This document shows, piece by piece, positions 12,362 to 22,629 of a stretch of DNA of 64,000 nucleotides; positions within the stretch are counted from its first letter, which is position 1; every line of letters begins with the position of its first letter. The notes beneath the pieces were generated by a model, which saw only the letters and a list, made by a program, of their open reading frames with translations, was not told the DNA's origin and did no database searches. The DNA lies in NCBI RefSeq assembly GCF_018294505.1, contig NC_057811.1, forward strand, positions 400,986,491 through 401,050,490, written 5' to 3'. The position numbers and the translations under genes were made by a program. Source of the DNA: Triticum aestivum (lineage: Eukaryota; Streptophyta; Magnoliopsida; Poales; Poaceae).

Positions 12362-13955
12362 TGTGGTGCCCCCATGTGTGGTTTTGGTAATTGATGACAT
12401 TCTCTATGGACTAATGGTTGCATTGAGTTATATTTGAAGGATCTGTCCATGGGATTGTCTTGAAGTCCATGCGTTGGTTTCAAGGAGTTTATGAGATGGC
12501 CAAAGTGCTTTTCAAGGAATTATCCAAAGATTGGTCATGTGAGAGTTGAGCTTATTGCAAGCATGTCTTGAAGAACAAGATTGTGTGAACATTCAAGTTT
12601 ACCTTCAAGACATCATCCTAATGAAGAGAGTTGGAAAGATTCAAGGTTGATCAAGACTAAGTACAGAGAGTGATTCAAGTTGATTAACACACAAAGCGCA
12701 CAAGTTGTACCGAGAGGGACCAAGTGATCCCATGGTATGGTAAGCATTGTCGATTACGCTTTGTGTACTAACCCATGGTCTACGTGAAAGTTCTGTGTGG
12801 GGTTAGGTATATTTCCATGGTCTTGCGTCAAGAGGAAGATCTCATACAACCCATGGAGGATGACATCAAGTGGTGATTGTCATCAAGTTTGCAGTGTGCA
12901 AGTTCAAGTGGAGCAACAAGAAGAGTGGCTCACCCATAATGGAGTATGGGGAGAAATCAAGCTTGAAACTTGCCGTCCATTATGGTGTCAATGGAATTGT
13001 GAAGATGTGCCGAAGAGTGTCTCACCCATAGTGGAGTATGGGGGAGCAATCAACTAGTCTTCATCGAGCCAACACAATCAAGAAAGGTGTTCAAACTTGA
13101 GGAAGTCAAGATCATCATCATCTAGCTCAAGTGGACTATGTGCAAGGCAAAGGTTTGCCCTTGATAGGTTTCTATTTTACCGGTATCATAGTGGTAGTTG
13201 GGAGAGCGGGTTGTAGGATTGATTGTCGTACTATCAAGGGGGGCTCTCTAGTGAGTAGCTTGATCGTATCGTTCGTCGAGAGCTCAAACCATTGCATCCT
13301 TGCATCATCTCTCTTGGTTCTTGTTTGGTTCTTCTCCTTGTGAGTTTTGGATCTTATGGTCATCTTCATGACAAGCTCAAGTTCATCGAAAACCGATTTC
13401 TTATGCATCTTCTTTTGTGTTTTCGGTGTTGGAGTTTTTACCGGTCTTAATTGAGAAAGGGTTCTCACCATTTTATTTTGGGTATTTTCTCAATTGCTAT
13501 TTCTTGATATTTCTATCAAGATTGTATTTTCTCTTGTCCTTAGCTTTCCAAGAAACTTGATTTCGTCGAATTTGGAGCTCGTATGCGAAAGTTGTGGTTG
13601 TTTTGATCTTACTTGTTTTACATAGAAAGGTTGTACCGCCCCATAGAGAGGTTGTACTGGTTGACCGGTACAACCGGTGTTTGAGCGGTTGTACTGCTCC
13701 AGAATTGGTCTGAAGGCTGTACCGGCCATGTACCGCTCTACCACCGGACTGGTTTCTGTTTTGGAGCGGTTCTTGGGCGGTTGTTGACCGGTTAGTTCAG
13801 TTTAACCGGTACTACCGGTTCCCGGGCTATTGTACCGCTTAGGGCTTTTTCCTACAGGTTGGTTTTTCCTCTGCTTTGACCAGTTATACAGGTTTGTGCA
13901 CCGGTTGTACGAGTCCTATAGTTTTCTGCACATAACGGGCAGATTCATGGGGACC

Positions 13956-13963
13956 TATAAAAG
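13956..13963 (+). promoter_or_regulatory. TATA box of the LTR promoter
   Basis: TATAAAAG in the context ggacctataaaagggg, about 1.07 kb before the LTR end. This sets a plausible U3/R boundary just downstream. Sequence and position support it; transcription is not shown. Confidence 0.5.
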
Positions 13964-14496
13964 GGGGTCTTCTTCCCCATTGCAATCTATCTTTTGAGCT
14001 CATGTTCTTCCCCCATTGTTGACCTTCTTCGAGCCTGCTAACTCTCAATCCCTCCATGGATTCTTGCTATTTTTTTAGGAAAAGAGAGAGGAGATCTAGA
14101 TCCACATTTCCACCAATCACTTTCTCCTCTATGTGAGGGGAACCCCTTGGATCTAGATCCTGGAGTTCTTGGTGTTCTCCTTCTTGTTCTTCCTCTCATC
14201 TTCCTCCCTAGCATTAGTTGCTTTGGTGGGATTTGAGAGAAAAGGACTTGGGCACTCCGTGTGCCCTTGCCATTGCATTTGGTGCATCGGTTTGAGTTCT
14301 CCACGGTGATACGTGGAAGTTACAAGTTGAGAAGCTTATTACTCTTGGGTGCTTGGTACCCTTGAGCTTGTTCCTCTTGGGTGCTTGGGCGCCCTAGACG
14401 ATTGGTGGTGTTCGGAGATCAATCATTGTGGTGTAAAGCTCCGGGCTAGCGTCGGGGTCTCCAATTAGGTTGTGGAGATTGCCCTGAGCAATTTGA

Positions 14497-14605
14497 CGGG
14501 TACCGGTGACCTCCCCCAAGGGTTGCCAAAGTGTACGGGTTCGGTGACCGCCCCCAAGGGTTGCCATTTGTACGGGTTCGGTGACTGCCCTCAAGGGTCC
14601 CTTAG
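14497..14605 (+). repeat. Three-copy short tandem repeat inside the LTR
   Basis: A unit of about 36 bases, with core gtgaccgcccccaagggt and separator tacgggttcg, repeats three times with a few substitutions. It lies in the transcribed part of the LTR, downstream of the TATA box. Confidence 0.65.
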
Positions 14606-15023
14606 TGGAATCATGACATCTTGCATTGTGCGAGGGCGTGAGGAGATTACGGTGGCCCTAGTGGCTTCTTGGGGAGCATTGTGCCTCCACACCGCTCCAA
14701 ACGGAGATTAGCATCCGCAGGGGTGTGAACTTCGGGATACATCGTCGTCTCCGCGTGCCTGGGTTATCTCTTACCCGAGCTCTTTACTTATGCACTTTAC
14801 TTTGTGATAGCCATATTGTTTCTTGTCATATATCTTGCTATCACATAGTTGTTTATCTTGCTCAGCATAAGTTGTTGGTGCACATAGGTGAGCCTAGTCG
14901 TTTTAGGTTTTAGCTTGAAAAATTAACCGCTAGGTTTATTCCGCATTTGTTCATGCCTTAATCGTAATTATTTTAAAAGCGCCTATCCACCGCCCCTCTA
15001 GGCCACATCCACGATCTTTCAAT

Positions 15024-15036
15024 TGGTATCAGAGCC
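15024..15036 (+). other. Primer-binding site (tRNA-iMet type)
   Basis: TGGTATCAGAGCC lies two bases after the LTR end. It is complementary to the 3' end of initiator tRNA-Met, the usual primer of plant Copia elements. It fixes the element's orientation as plus. Confidence 0.85.
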
Positions 15037-15076
15037 TCGTCTCTCTTTGTTAGGCTTAACCGCCTAGAGAGTAAAT

Positions 15077-17490
15077 ATGTCGACTAGGGGATTAGGTTTC
15101 TCTGAGACTCTTAGTTTCGATGGCACAAATTTTGATGTTTGGGTAATTTGCATGTTTGATCTCTTTAGGGTCATGGACCCAAATTTAGATCGAATTGTAG
15201 ATATGGGTTTTTCTCCTCCAAAGGATCCCCAGAGATTATGTTTAGAGGGTGAGAAAAACTCTTATCTCAATGCTCAAGCTTCTAATGTGCTTTTCGATGC
15301 TTTAAGCAATGTAGTTATATTTCAACTCATGCCGTTCCGGGATGCTCATGAGTTGTGGACAAAGGTTCAAGATAATATGGTGTGTCCAAGATTTGTTGGA
15401 ATGATTGTTCTCCCTCCACCTCCGGCCATGTTGCCTTCTCAACTTCTTCTACTTAACCTACATGTGGATTGCCACAAGTTAATGCTATGGTGAGTAGTGT
15501 TGGTCATTGCAATGATGATAGTGTGCTTATAGTTGATGACTCTTCATCACTATCTTGTTGCAATGCTCCATCTTTGGACTTTAGCACTTCGAGCACTCCA
15601 AATGTCTCACATGCTTGTGTTGATAGTCCTTGCATATCATGTAGAAATTGCTTGACTAAATCTCATGATGATATGCTTGCTATGTCTTGTTGCCATAATA
15701 AAAATGCATATATTTCCTCGAATTGTTGTGCTAACAATGTAGAGGAAACACAACACCCCATGGAACAAGATATAGTCTTGAATGGTGCTTCAAGGGATCC
15801 TACATCATCATCTATTGCATTTTGCCTTATGGCTAAGGCTTCAAAGGTATCTCCCACTTTGAATCCCAATATATCTTGTGATGATATTGATGATGATAAG
15901 AATGATGATGGGGATAATGATGAAGAGAATGATAATGTTGTTTCCTTAAAAATTAAGGGAGAAATGATTTTTAAAGCTCTTCATAAGAATAAAATTGCTC
16001 ATTCCAACTTCATGGAAATCATGTCTATTGCCATTGAGGGCAAGAAATACATTGAGGACTTGGAATCTCATCTCGAGGAGAATGAGGTCACCATTGATAA
16101 AATGGAAGGTCAGGAGCGTGATTACGCTAATGAGATCGCGGACCTCTCTCAAGCTCGTGAACTTGAACAAACCACTAAGGAATCTCTTGAGGAGACCTTT
16201 GCTCTAGAATTATCTAGAATAAAGGAATCTCATGATAGAGCACTTGAGGTGGCCAATGATTTCAAAACTAAAAATTCTAAGCTTGAAGTTGCTCATGCTA
16301 AACTCTTTGAGGATTTTGAGCACCTTGAAAATGGCTCAAGGGTCATCAAGGGTGAGCTCATCAAACTCACTGAGTCTCATGCTCAACTTGAAGCTTCTTA
16401 TTTAAAAGAGCTTGTCAAGTTGTCCTCTCCTCTTGTTGTTAATGATGATGCTTGTGCTACTAACTCTATTACTTGTGAAGCATTCATTTTGAAGGAGAAT
16501 GTTGAGCTACAGGCTCAACTTGAGTTGCTATCTAGGAATTACGGGAAATTGGAAGAAAGTCATGAAAAGCTCTCAAGCTCTCATGATGATCTTCTAGTAT
16601 CCCATAATGTGCTAAAGATAGCTCATGAGGAAATGATTGCTAAGGTAACATCTAGTGAGCCTCATGTGGATACTAGCACTACTTCAAGTCAAAATGCTAT
16701 ATTGCCATGTGCTAGTCCTTCTAATTCATCTACTCACAATGTTGGTACATCTTGTGATGAATTGATTTCCTTGTCTTGTTGCTCTAACGATGAAGCTTAT
16801 ACTTCCTCTACTACTTGTGTTGAAACTAACTATGTAGAGGAAATCAAAGAGCTCAAGGCCCAAGTCACTTATTTGAAGAAAGACTTGGATAAGTGTCATG
16901 AAGGGAAATCCATACTCAACAATATCTTGAGTGTGAAAAAAAACCCCAATGACAAAGGTGGACTTGGATTCAACTCCAATAATAAGAACAAGTCCAAGAT
17001 GAACAAGAAGAAGGGCCAAAAACAAGTCAAGAATTCGGCCAAGATTATTTGCTTCAAGTGCAAAATTGAAGGGCATCATGTTAGATCTCGCCCATTGAAG
17101 AAGAAGGCCATTAGTGACAAGCAACAAGGGAAGCGGCCAAAAGTTCATTCTCATGCTCAACCTCAAGTTGAAGAAAGGCCACTTCCCAAGAAGACTCAAG
17201 TTAATGCTTCTCAAGTTGAGAAATCAAGTGAGAAGAAAGTGAAGAGTAGACGTTGCTACCTATGTCGTGAGAAAGGTCACCTTGCTTCCTCATGCACTAG
17301 TGGTAACTTATCCAACCCAATTATTATTGATGATATCTATTCTCTTGGGAAGGATAAGGTTGGCAATGTGTTTGTTAAATTTCTTGGTACTCAAAGTGGT
17401 TTCAAGCAAAGAACCATTTGGGTTGCCAAGCCTATTGTGACTAACCTCTTAGGACCCAACTTGGTTGGGGACCAACTAGCTCAAACTTGA
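15077..17490 (+). pseudogene. Retrotransposon gag-like polyprotein, frameshifted
   Basis: The first frame (15077 to about 15377) begins MSTRGLGFSETLSFDGTNF and contains a Copia-type gag core of the UBN2/DUF4219 kind, including AHELWTKVQ. Near 15375-15385 the frame is lost. The continuing frame also carries a TAA near 15455, before a long open stretch (15469-17490, 673 codons). That stretch contains an Asp-rich segment, long Glu/Lys/Leu coiled coils (about 15950-16650), a basic linker and two zinc knuckles: a decayed one at CFKCKIEGHH (its last Cys replaced) and an intact CCHC at CYLCREKGHLASSC. Gag packages retrotransposon RNA. No protease, integrase or reverse transcriptase follows before 17697, so the element is either non-autonomous or truncated by the CACTA sequence. 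Confidence 0.75.
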
Positions 17491-17696
17491 TCAATATGTA
17501 TTGTTGGAGGGCATTGGAGACTTGGCTACATCATGAAGAATTAAGGGATCTTCATCATTCATATTGTCTCAAGCCAAGTCAATTGGGTTATCAAGTTTCT
17601 ACCTTATATCCAATGTGCCTCCTTGTGGTAACTTGTACTTAAATTGTTTACATTGAAAGTTACTTGCCCCTATTACATGTTTTGGTTTTGTACCTT
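17491..17696 (+). mobile_element. Remaining internal sequence of the retrotransposon, cut at 17696
   Basis: About 200 bases of non-coding element sequence follow the gag stop and end abruptly at the CACTA terminus. No pol domain is seen. The continuation expected on the far side of the CACTA element (after 35432) is absent. Confidence 0.5.
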
Positions 17697-18260
17697 CACT
17701 ACTGCAGGATGCTGCTAACGCGACACTACGATCAGAGACCCTTTGACGAAACTGTGTGCGATGCATTAATCACAAACGGGGATGTAAAAACCGTCAAAGA
17801 AGGTGCAAAACGTTTGCGATGACGGAGCTATCAAACACGGTTCAGATTTTAGTTGCGTGTGTGATTCAGGGCACACGGTTCACCCGTTCGAACTATTTGC
17901 GATGAGGCGGAACAACAGAAACGGACAACCATATCAATGTGTGTGCGATATACGACATACAGTTCGCTCCGATGAACCGTTTGCTATTAGGGAGTGCAAC
18001 ATAAACGGTTAGCCAGATCAAGGTGTGTGTGATATAGGGCATACGGTTCACTCGGACGAACTGTTTTCGATTAGAGAACGCAACAGAAATAGTTCAACTT
18101 AACAAGATGTGTGTGATACGTGGAAAATAGCCGACTCGGATGAACTGTTTGCGATGAGAAATTACAACACATACGGTTAATACAGTTAGTTCGTGTGCAA
18201 TTCTGTGTGTACAAAAAACTTTGAAAAATGCAAACTAGTTGCTTGCGGTGGCTAGGAGTA
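17697..18260 (+). repeat. Left terminal and subterminal inverted region of CACTA element 1
   Basis: Contains the CACTA terminus and repeated words such as gtgtgcgat, acggttca and tttgcgat at 30-80-base spacing. Aligned with the reverse complement of 34970-35432 it matches over most of its length. In En/Spm elements such subterminal repeats bind a transposon-encoded protein. That role here is by analogy. Confidence 0.75.
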
Positions 18261-18501
18261 TCGCACACGATGCGTCTGCGAGTACTCGTGTGCGATGATT
18301 AGTAAGTTACACATACATTTCCTTATGTTAACACTTGTGTGATAAATAACACGTGGCACCGGATACGGTGTTCGGGTTGTGTGTGTGCTCCACTTAGTCT
18401 TCCCGCGCTCCAGCGAATGCTTCCCGCGCTCCACATGGCTGAATTGTAAAATCCATGCCTATTCCCTCACCGGTTTCCCACCACCATCTAACGGCTTGCT
18501 G

Positions 18502-18509
18502 CATATAAC
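18502..18509 (+). promoter_or_regulatory. TATA-like element before the split cargo ORF
   Basis: GCATATAACCC lies about 80 bases before the ATG at 18584, in a GC-rich leader. This is plausible plant TATA spacing. No further support is available. Confidence 0.35.
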
Positions 18510-18583
18510 CCAGGCGGCAACGCACCGCCGCGACACTCTGCGAAGATCTAGTCCTCACCCATCTACCATTAGTTATTCCAAGC

Positions 18584-20984
18584 ATGCCAGGCAACGACCA
18601 AAGCTTCGACGTCCACGCCTACCTGTGTTACATCTTCGGCGAGGAGAACGAGCCGGAGCAGGTCGGGGAGCAAGAGCTTCATCGGCCGGTGCAGGCACCA
18701 TGGCCCATCGGCAGCGATATCGGCGTCACAGTCCTTGGGAGCACAATCGACATATTACAGAGGAGGTGTGATGAGCAGTTTGCTATCCATCGTGCAAAAG
18801 ATCCAGAGCTGCTGGGTGTTGGGGAACACAGTAATTTCAAAAAAATTCCTACGCACACGCAAGATCATGGTGATGCATAGCAACGAGAGGGGAGAGTGTT
18901 GTCCACGTACCCTCATAGACCGAAAGCGGAAGCGTTATGACAACGCGGTTGATGTAGTCATACATCTTCACGATCCGACCGATCCTAGTACCGAAAGTAC
19001 GGCACCTCCGCGATCTGCACATGTTCAGCTCGGTGACGTCCCATGAACTCTTGATCCAGCTGAGTGTCAAGGGAGAGCTTCGTCAGCACGACGGCGTGAT
19101 GACGGTGATGATGAAGCTACCGGCGCAGGGCTTCGCCTAAGCACTGCAACGATATGGCCGAGGTGAATTATGGTGGAGGGGGGCACCGCACACGGCTAAG
19201 AGATCAATGATCAACTTGTGTGTCTATGCCTCTATGGGGTGCCCCCTCCCCCGTATATAAAGGAGTGGAGGAGGGGGAGGGCCGGCCCTCTATGGCGCGC
19301 CCTGGAGGAGTCCTACTCCCACCGGGAGTAGGATTCCCCCTTCCCTAGTTGGACTAGGAGAGAAGGAAGGGGGAGAGAGGGAGGAAGGAAAGGCCCCCCT
19401 TCCTAGTCCAATTCGGACCAGAGGGGGAGGGGGCACGCAGCCTGCCCTGGCTGCCCCTCTCTCTCTCTCCACTAAGGCCCATTAGGGCCCATATACTCCC
19501 CGGGGGGTTCCGGTAACCCCCCGGTACTCCGGTATATGTCCAAACTCACTCGGAACCATTCCGATGTCCAAACATAGGCTTCCAATATATCGATCATTAT
19601 GTCTCGACCATTTCGAGACTCCTCGTCATGCCCGTGATCACATCTGGGACTCCGAACAACCTTCGGTTCATCAAAACACATAAAGTCATAATACCGATCG
19701 TCACCGAACGTTAAGCGTGTGGACCCTACGGGTTCGAGAACTATGTAGACATGACCAAGACTCATCTCTTGTCAATAACCAATAGCGGAACCTGTATGTT
19801 CATATTGGCTCCCACATATTCTACGAAGATCTTTATTGGTCAAATCGCATAACAACATACGTTGTTCCCTTTGTCATCGGTGTGTTACTTGCCCGAGATT
19901 CGATCGTCGGTATCTCAATACCTAGTTCAATCTCGTTACCGGCAAGTCTCTTTACTCGTTCCGTAATGCATCATCCCGCACCTAACTCATTAGTAACATT
20001 GCTTGCAAGGCTTATAGTGATGTGCATTACCGAGAGGGCCCAGAGATACCTCTCCGACAATCGGAGTGACAAATCCTAATCTCGATCTATGCCAACTCAA
20101 CAAGTACCATCGGAGACACCTGTAGAGCACCTTTATAATCACCCAGTTACGTTGTGACGTTTGGTAGCACACTAAGTGTTCCTCTGATATTCGGGAGTTG
20201 CATAAGCTCATAGTCATAGGAACATTTATAAGTCATGAAGAAAGCAATAGCAATATACTAAACGATCAAGTGCTAAGTTAACGGAATGGGTCAAGTCAAT
20301 TACATCATTCTTTAATGATGTGATCCCATTAATCAAATGACAACTCATGTCTATGGCTAGGAAACTTAACCATCTTTGATTCAAAGAGCTAGTCCAGTAG
20401 AGGCATACTAGTGATACTCTGTTTGTCTATGTATTCACACATGTACTAAGTTTCCGGTTAATATAATTCTAGCATGAATAATAAACATTTATCATGATAT
20501 AAGGAAATATAAATAACAACTTTATTATTGCCTCTAGGGCATATTTCCTTCACTGGGCGGCATGATCGACGACCCACCCGAAGAGCCGCCGTCACCAGTG
20601 CTCATCAAGAGCCTGATGCCCCGCAAGGAATGGGCAGAGGACCTCTGCAATTCATTCAAGACAAAGGCAGCCTATGGCTTCATCATTGCCCATGGCGGCC
20701 GTGTCAACCTCGACCCCGGTGATGTGGTGGCCAGGCTCGAGCGCATCCTTGGCAGAGTTGATGTCCCCGACGAAGTAGAACATCGCCAACGTGATATCTT
20801 GAGGATGCAGGTGATCGACGGAATTTGTTACCAGGCCAGAGACATGGAAATGGAGCGGTTCCGCGGAGTTGTCATGCACGCGATTGCACGTTGTCAAGCT
20901 CTTCTGGAAGAGGCCATGCAGCCCCAAGAGCCTCCCAGCGCCAGTAGCTCCGTAGGCAGAGGTGGGTTGGGACACTTGGAGTGA
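18584..20984 (+). pseudogene. Unrecognised cargo ORF split by a solo LTR
   Basis: The reading frame from ATG at 18584 runs to the insertion site at 18816 and resumes exactly in frame at 20558, ending at the stop before 20985. Without the insertion and one copy of its 5-bp duplication it would be an uninterrupted 219-codon frame. The N-terminal part is acidic (EENEPEQVGEQEL). The C-terminal part has a KEWAEDL segment and a long amphipathic, Arg/Glu-rich helix, then a Ser-rich tail. No family is recognised. The frame shows no other lesion, so it was probably intact when the retrotransposon landed. It lies near the left end of CACTA element 1. Confidence 0.6.
18817..20552 (-). mobile_element. 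Solo LTR of an Angela/BARE-type Copia retrotransposon
   Basis: A 1736-bp LTR in reverse orientation. On the minus strand it begins TGAAGGAAATATGCCCTAG and ends GTGTTCCCCAACA, the typical borders of the Angela/BARE/WIS group. It is flanked by a perfect 5-bp target duplication, ctggg (18812-18816 and 20553-20557), and no internal element sequence remains. It therefore arose by LTR-LTR recombination. The insertion point is inside the cargo ORF. Confidence 0.93.
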
Positions 20985-21109
20985 ACGGCCGCAAGGGTGC
21001 TATGCTGATCATGGAGTCCGAGAAGACCATCGTCGGAAGGCCGCCAGCTCAGCCTTTTAGCTTATATTTTATTATAATTGTATGCATATGTAGGTCGTGA
21101 GTGTTCTGG

Positions 21110-21185
21110 GCCTTGCCGCATTTGGCATTTTAAATTATCCAGAATATGTAAGACAATTATTAAGAATTATTAACCGTTGCCATTG
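21110..21185 (+). repeat. Shared cargo-gene 3' segment, copy 1
   Basis: Contains cattttaaattatccagaa and tatgtaagacaattatta, repeated almost exactly at about 22150-22212. Each copy follows the end of a cargo coding frame, so it looks like a common 3' UTR. This suggests the two cargo genes are tandem paralogues or share a 3' source. Confidence 0.6.
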
Positions 21186-21397
21186 TAACTTTGCCTCAAC
21201 GGCGAGCAGAGCGCGCACAAGGACGCTAGAGCGGAGCGCCCCGCGGCCGCCTCAACGGCGAGCAACCACGTGGTCAACCTTCTATCATCAACAAATTTTG
21301 ACCTTGTTTCTCGTCACATTGCTGATTACAACGCAGTAAGTAATTGCAAATCTATTCAGAACTATCAAACTAATATGTGTTCACACTTAGCATCGGG

Positions 21398-21406
21398 CTA
21401 TAAAAA
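21398..21406 (+). promoter_or_regulatory. TATA box of the coiled-coil cargo gene
   Basis: GGCTATAAAAACC lies 78 bases before the ATG at 21484. The same GCTATAAAAAC word precedes the ORF at 32396-33157 on the other strand. Spacing fits a plant core promoter. Confidence 0.5.
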
Positions 21407-21483
21407 CCACCCACTCAAAAATTACTTCACAGTTTCTCTCCTCATCACCCACAAAACTGGTTTTTCTGTCAAGTCGTTCCGCC

Positions 21484-22087
21484 ATGACCGGTAGGAGGAG
21501 TTTAGGGTGGACATATAACCGGGCAGCAAAGACCAAGGCCGCGGAAGCACTAGAGAGGTCCCGACGCGAAGCCGCAGTCATAGCAGAGATGTCCCGGCGC
21601 GCCGCAGAGCCCTCGAACGAGCTCTCACGGGCACGCGAGGGCTCTCACAAGCGCATTCGCGGCGTTGGCCATCGCGACGAGCCGGCGTTCCTGAAGTCCT
21701 TCGCCGGCGACGACGACATTCTCACTGGCGTCACTACGCAATAGGAGCTGGTCAACGGCTTGACGAAGCTGCTCAAGATCAGCGGATGCCTCAGTTGACA
21801 AGGTGACCGGCCTCATCGAGCAACTCATGGGTGACAATGCGAAGCTCCTCAACTTGGTCGCCGAGAAGGAGGAGGAGGCCGCCGGCTGGAAGATGCTGCA
21901 TGAGCAGAGCAGTGCCTCGGAGATTAGGCTGAAAGCGGTCATCGAGGAACTGATGGGTGGCATGAGGAAGCCCCGGATCGAGTGCGAGCAGGAGGTGGAG
22001 GAATCTGTGGCTGCTTTCAAGCAAAGTCGTGAGGAATTGAAGAAGGAGCTGGAGGATTTCGCCGCCCGGCGATCCATCGACGAGTAG
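21484..22087 (+). pseudogene. Coiled-coil cargo gene with a nonsense codon and a frameshift
   Basis: The first frame (from ATG 21484) encodes a basic, Arg/Ala-rich segment with SRREAAVIAEMSRR-type helices and ends at TAG (21742-21744). Beyond it the same frame continues to read sensibly (LVNGLTKLLK) until about 21782. There a one-base shift moves the likely coding sequence into the frame that ends before 22088, a Glu/Lys-rich coiled coil containing LIEQLMGDNAKLL and EELKKELEDF. Read through both lesions it would be about 200 codons. No domain family is recognised. A TATA box lies upstream and the shared 3' segment (22150-22212) downstream, so it was a complete gene unit before decay. Confidence 0.55.
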
Positions 22088-22149
22088 AGACAATAGCGAC
22101 CCAGATCGTTGTCTGCAATTTCCTTCTTCTCTTGCCCCCGTGTCTTCGG

Positions 22150-22212
22150 GGCTTTGCCGCATGTGGCATTTTAAATTATCCGGAATATGTAAGACAATTA
22201 TTATCTGCGCCA
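22150..22212 (+). repeat. Shared cargo-gene 3' segment, copy 2
   Basis: Near-exact repeat of 21110-21185: cattttaaattatccggaa followed by tatgtaagacaattatta. It lies just after the coiled-coil pseudogene. A third, weaker piece (gtggcaatttaaattagg) lies near 22280. Confidence 0.6.
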
Positions 22213-22477
22213 TTGTAAATTTGTCTTCGTATTATCCGTTGCCATTTTATTTGTGGTTGTATTATCCGTTACCCTGTGTGGCAATTTAAATTAGGGCAGA
22301 ATACGAGTTGAAAACACAAACAAAGCAAATGCTGCCATGGGATCACAAGCAAACACCCTCCATCCAGGTGCTTTAATTAACCCATTAATGGAGAAGTTGT
22401 GAGCGAGGCGGGCGGCGGCTGGTGCATGGAGGTTAAAGAGCTCGCTTCCCGATGAGCATGGGCAGCCTTGCTGCTCG

Positions 22478-22600
22478 CACGTGTCCCGTCGAGCCTACGA
22501 GGTGGACAGGATGCACGCGTCCCGTCGAGCCTGCGTGGCGGACTGCTCGCACGCGTCCCGTCGAGCCTGCACGGCGGGCTTCTCGCGCTCATCCCGTCTA
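22478..22600 (+). repeat. GC-rich short tandem repeat
   Basis: About four imperfect copies of a unit of roughly 32 bases built on cgtcccgtcgagcctgc and ggcggnctgctcgcacg. All frames are open on both strands because of the repeat, so ORFs here are not genes. Confidence 0.6.
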
Positions 22601-22629
22601 ATCAAGCAGCTGCACGCACGCCATCGAGT

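Larger units (their letters stand above)
12362..15021 (+). repeat. Long terminal repeat (2.66 kb) of a Copia-type retrotransposon
   Basis: It starts TGTGGTGCCCCCATG, ends TCTTTCA and is followed at once by a tRNA-iMet primer-binding site, so it is the 5' LTR of a plus-strand element. It carries a TATA box near 13956 and short internal repeats near 13640-13930 (CCGGT-rich) and 14497-14605. No matching 3' LTR lies in the window, because the element is cut at 17696 by CACTA-type sequence. The ORFs inside it are not considered genes. Confidence 0.8.

Noticed and set aside
15077..15493. Separate 138-aa gene
   Set aside because: It is the start of the retrotransposon gag. The end of its translation after the frameshift is out-of-frame text.
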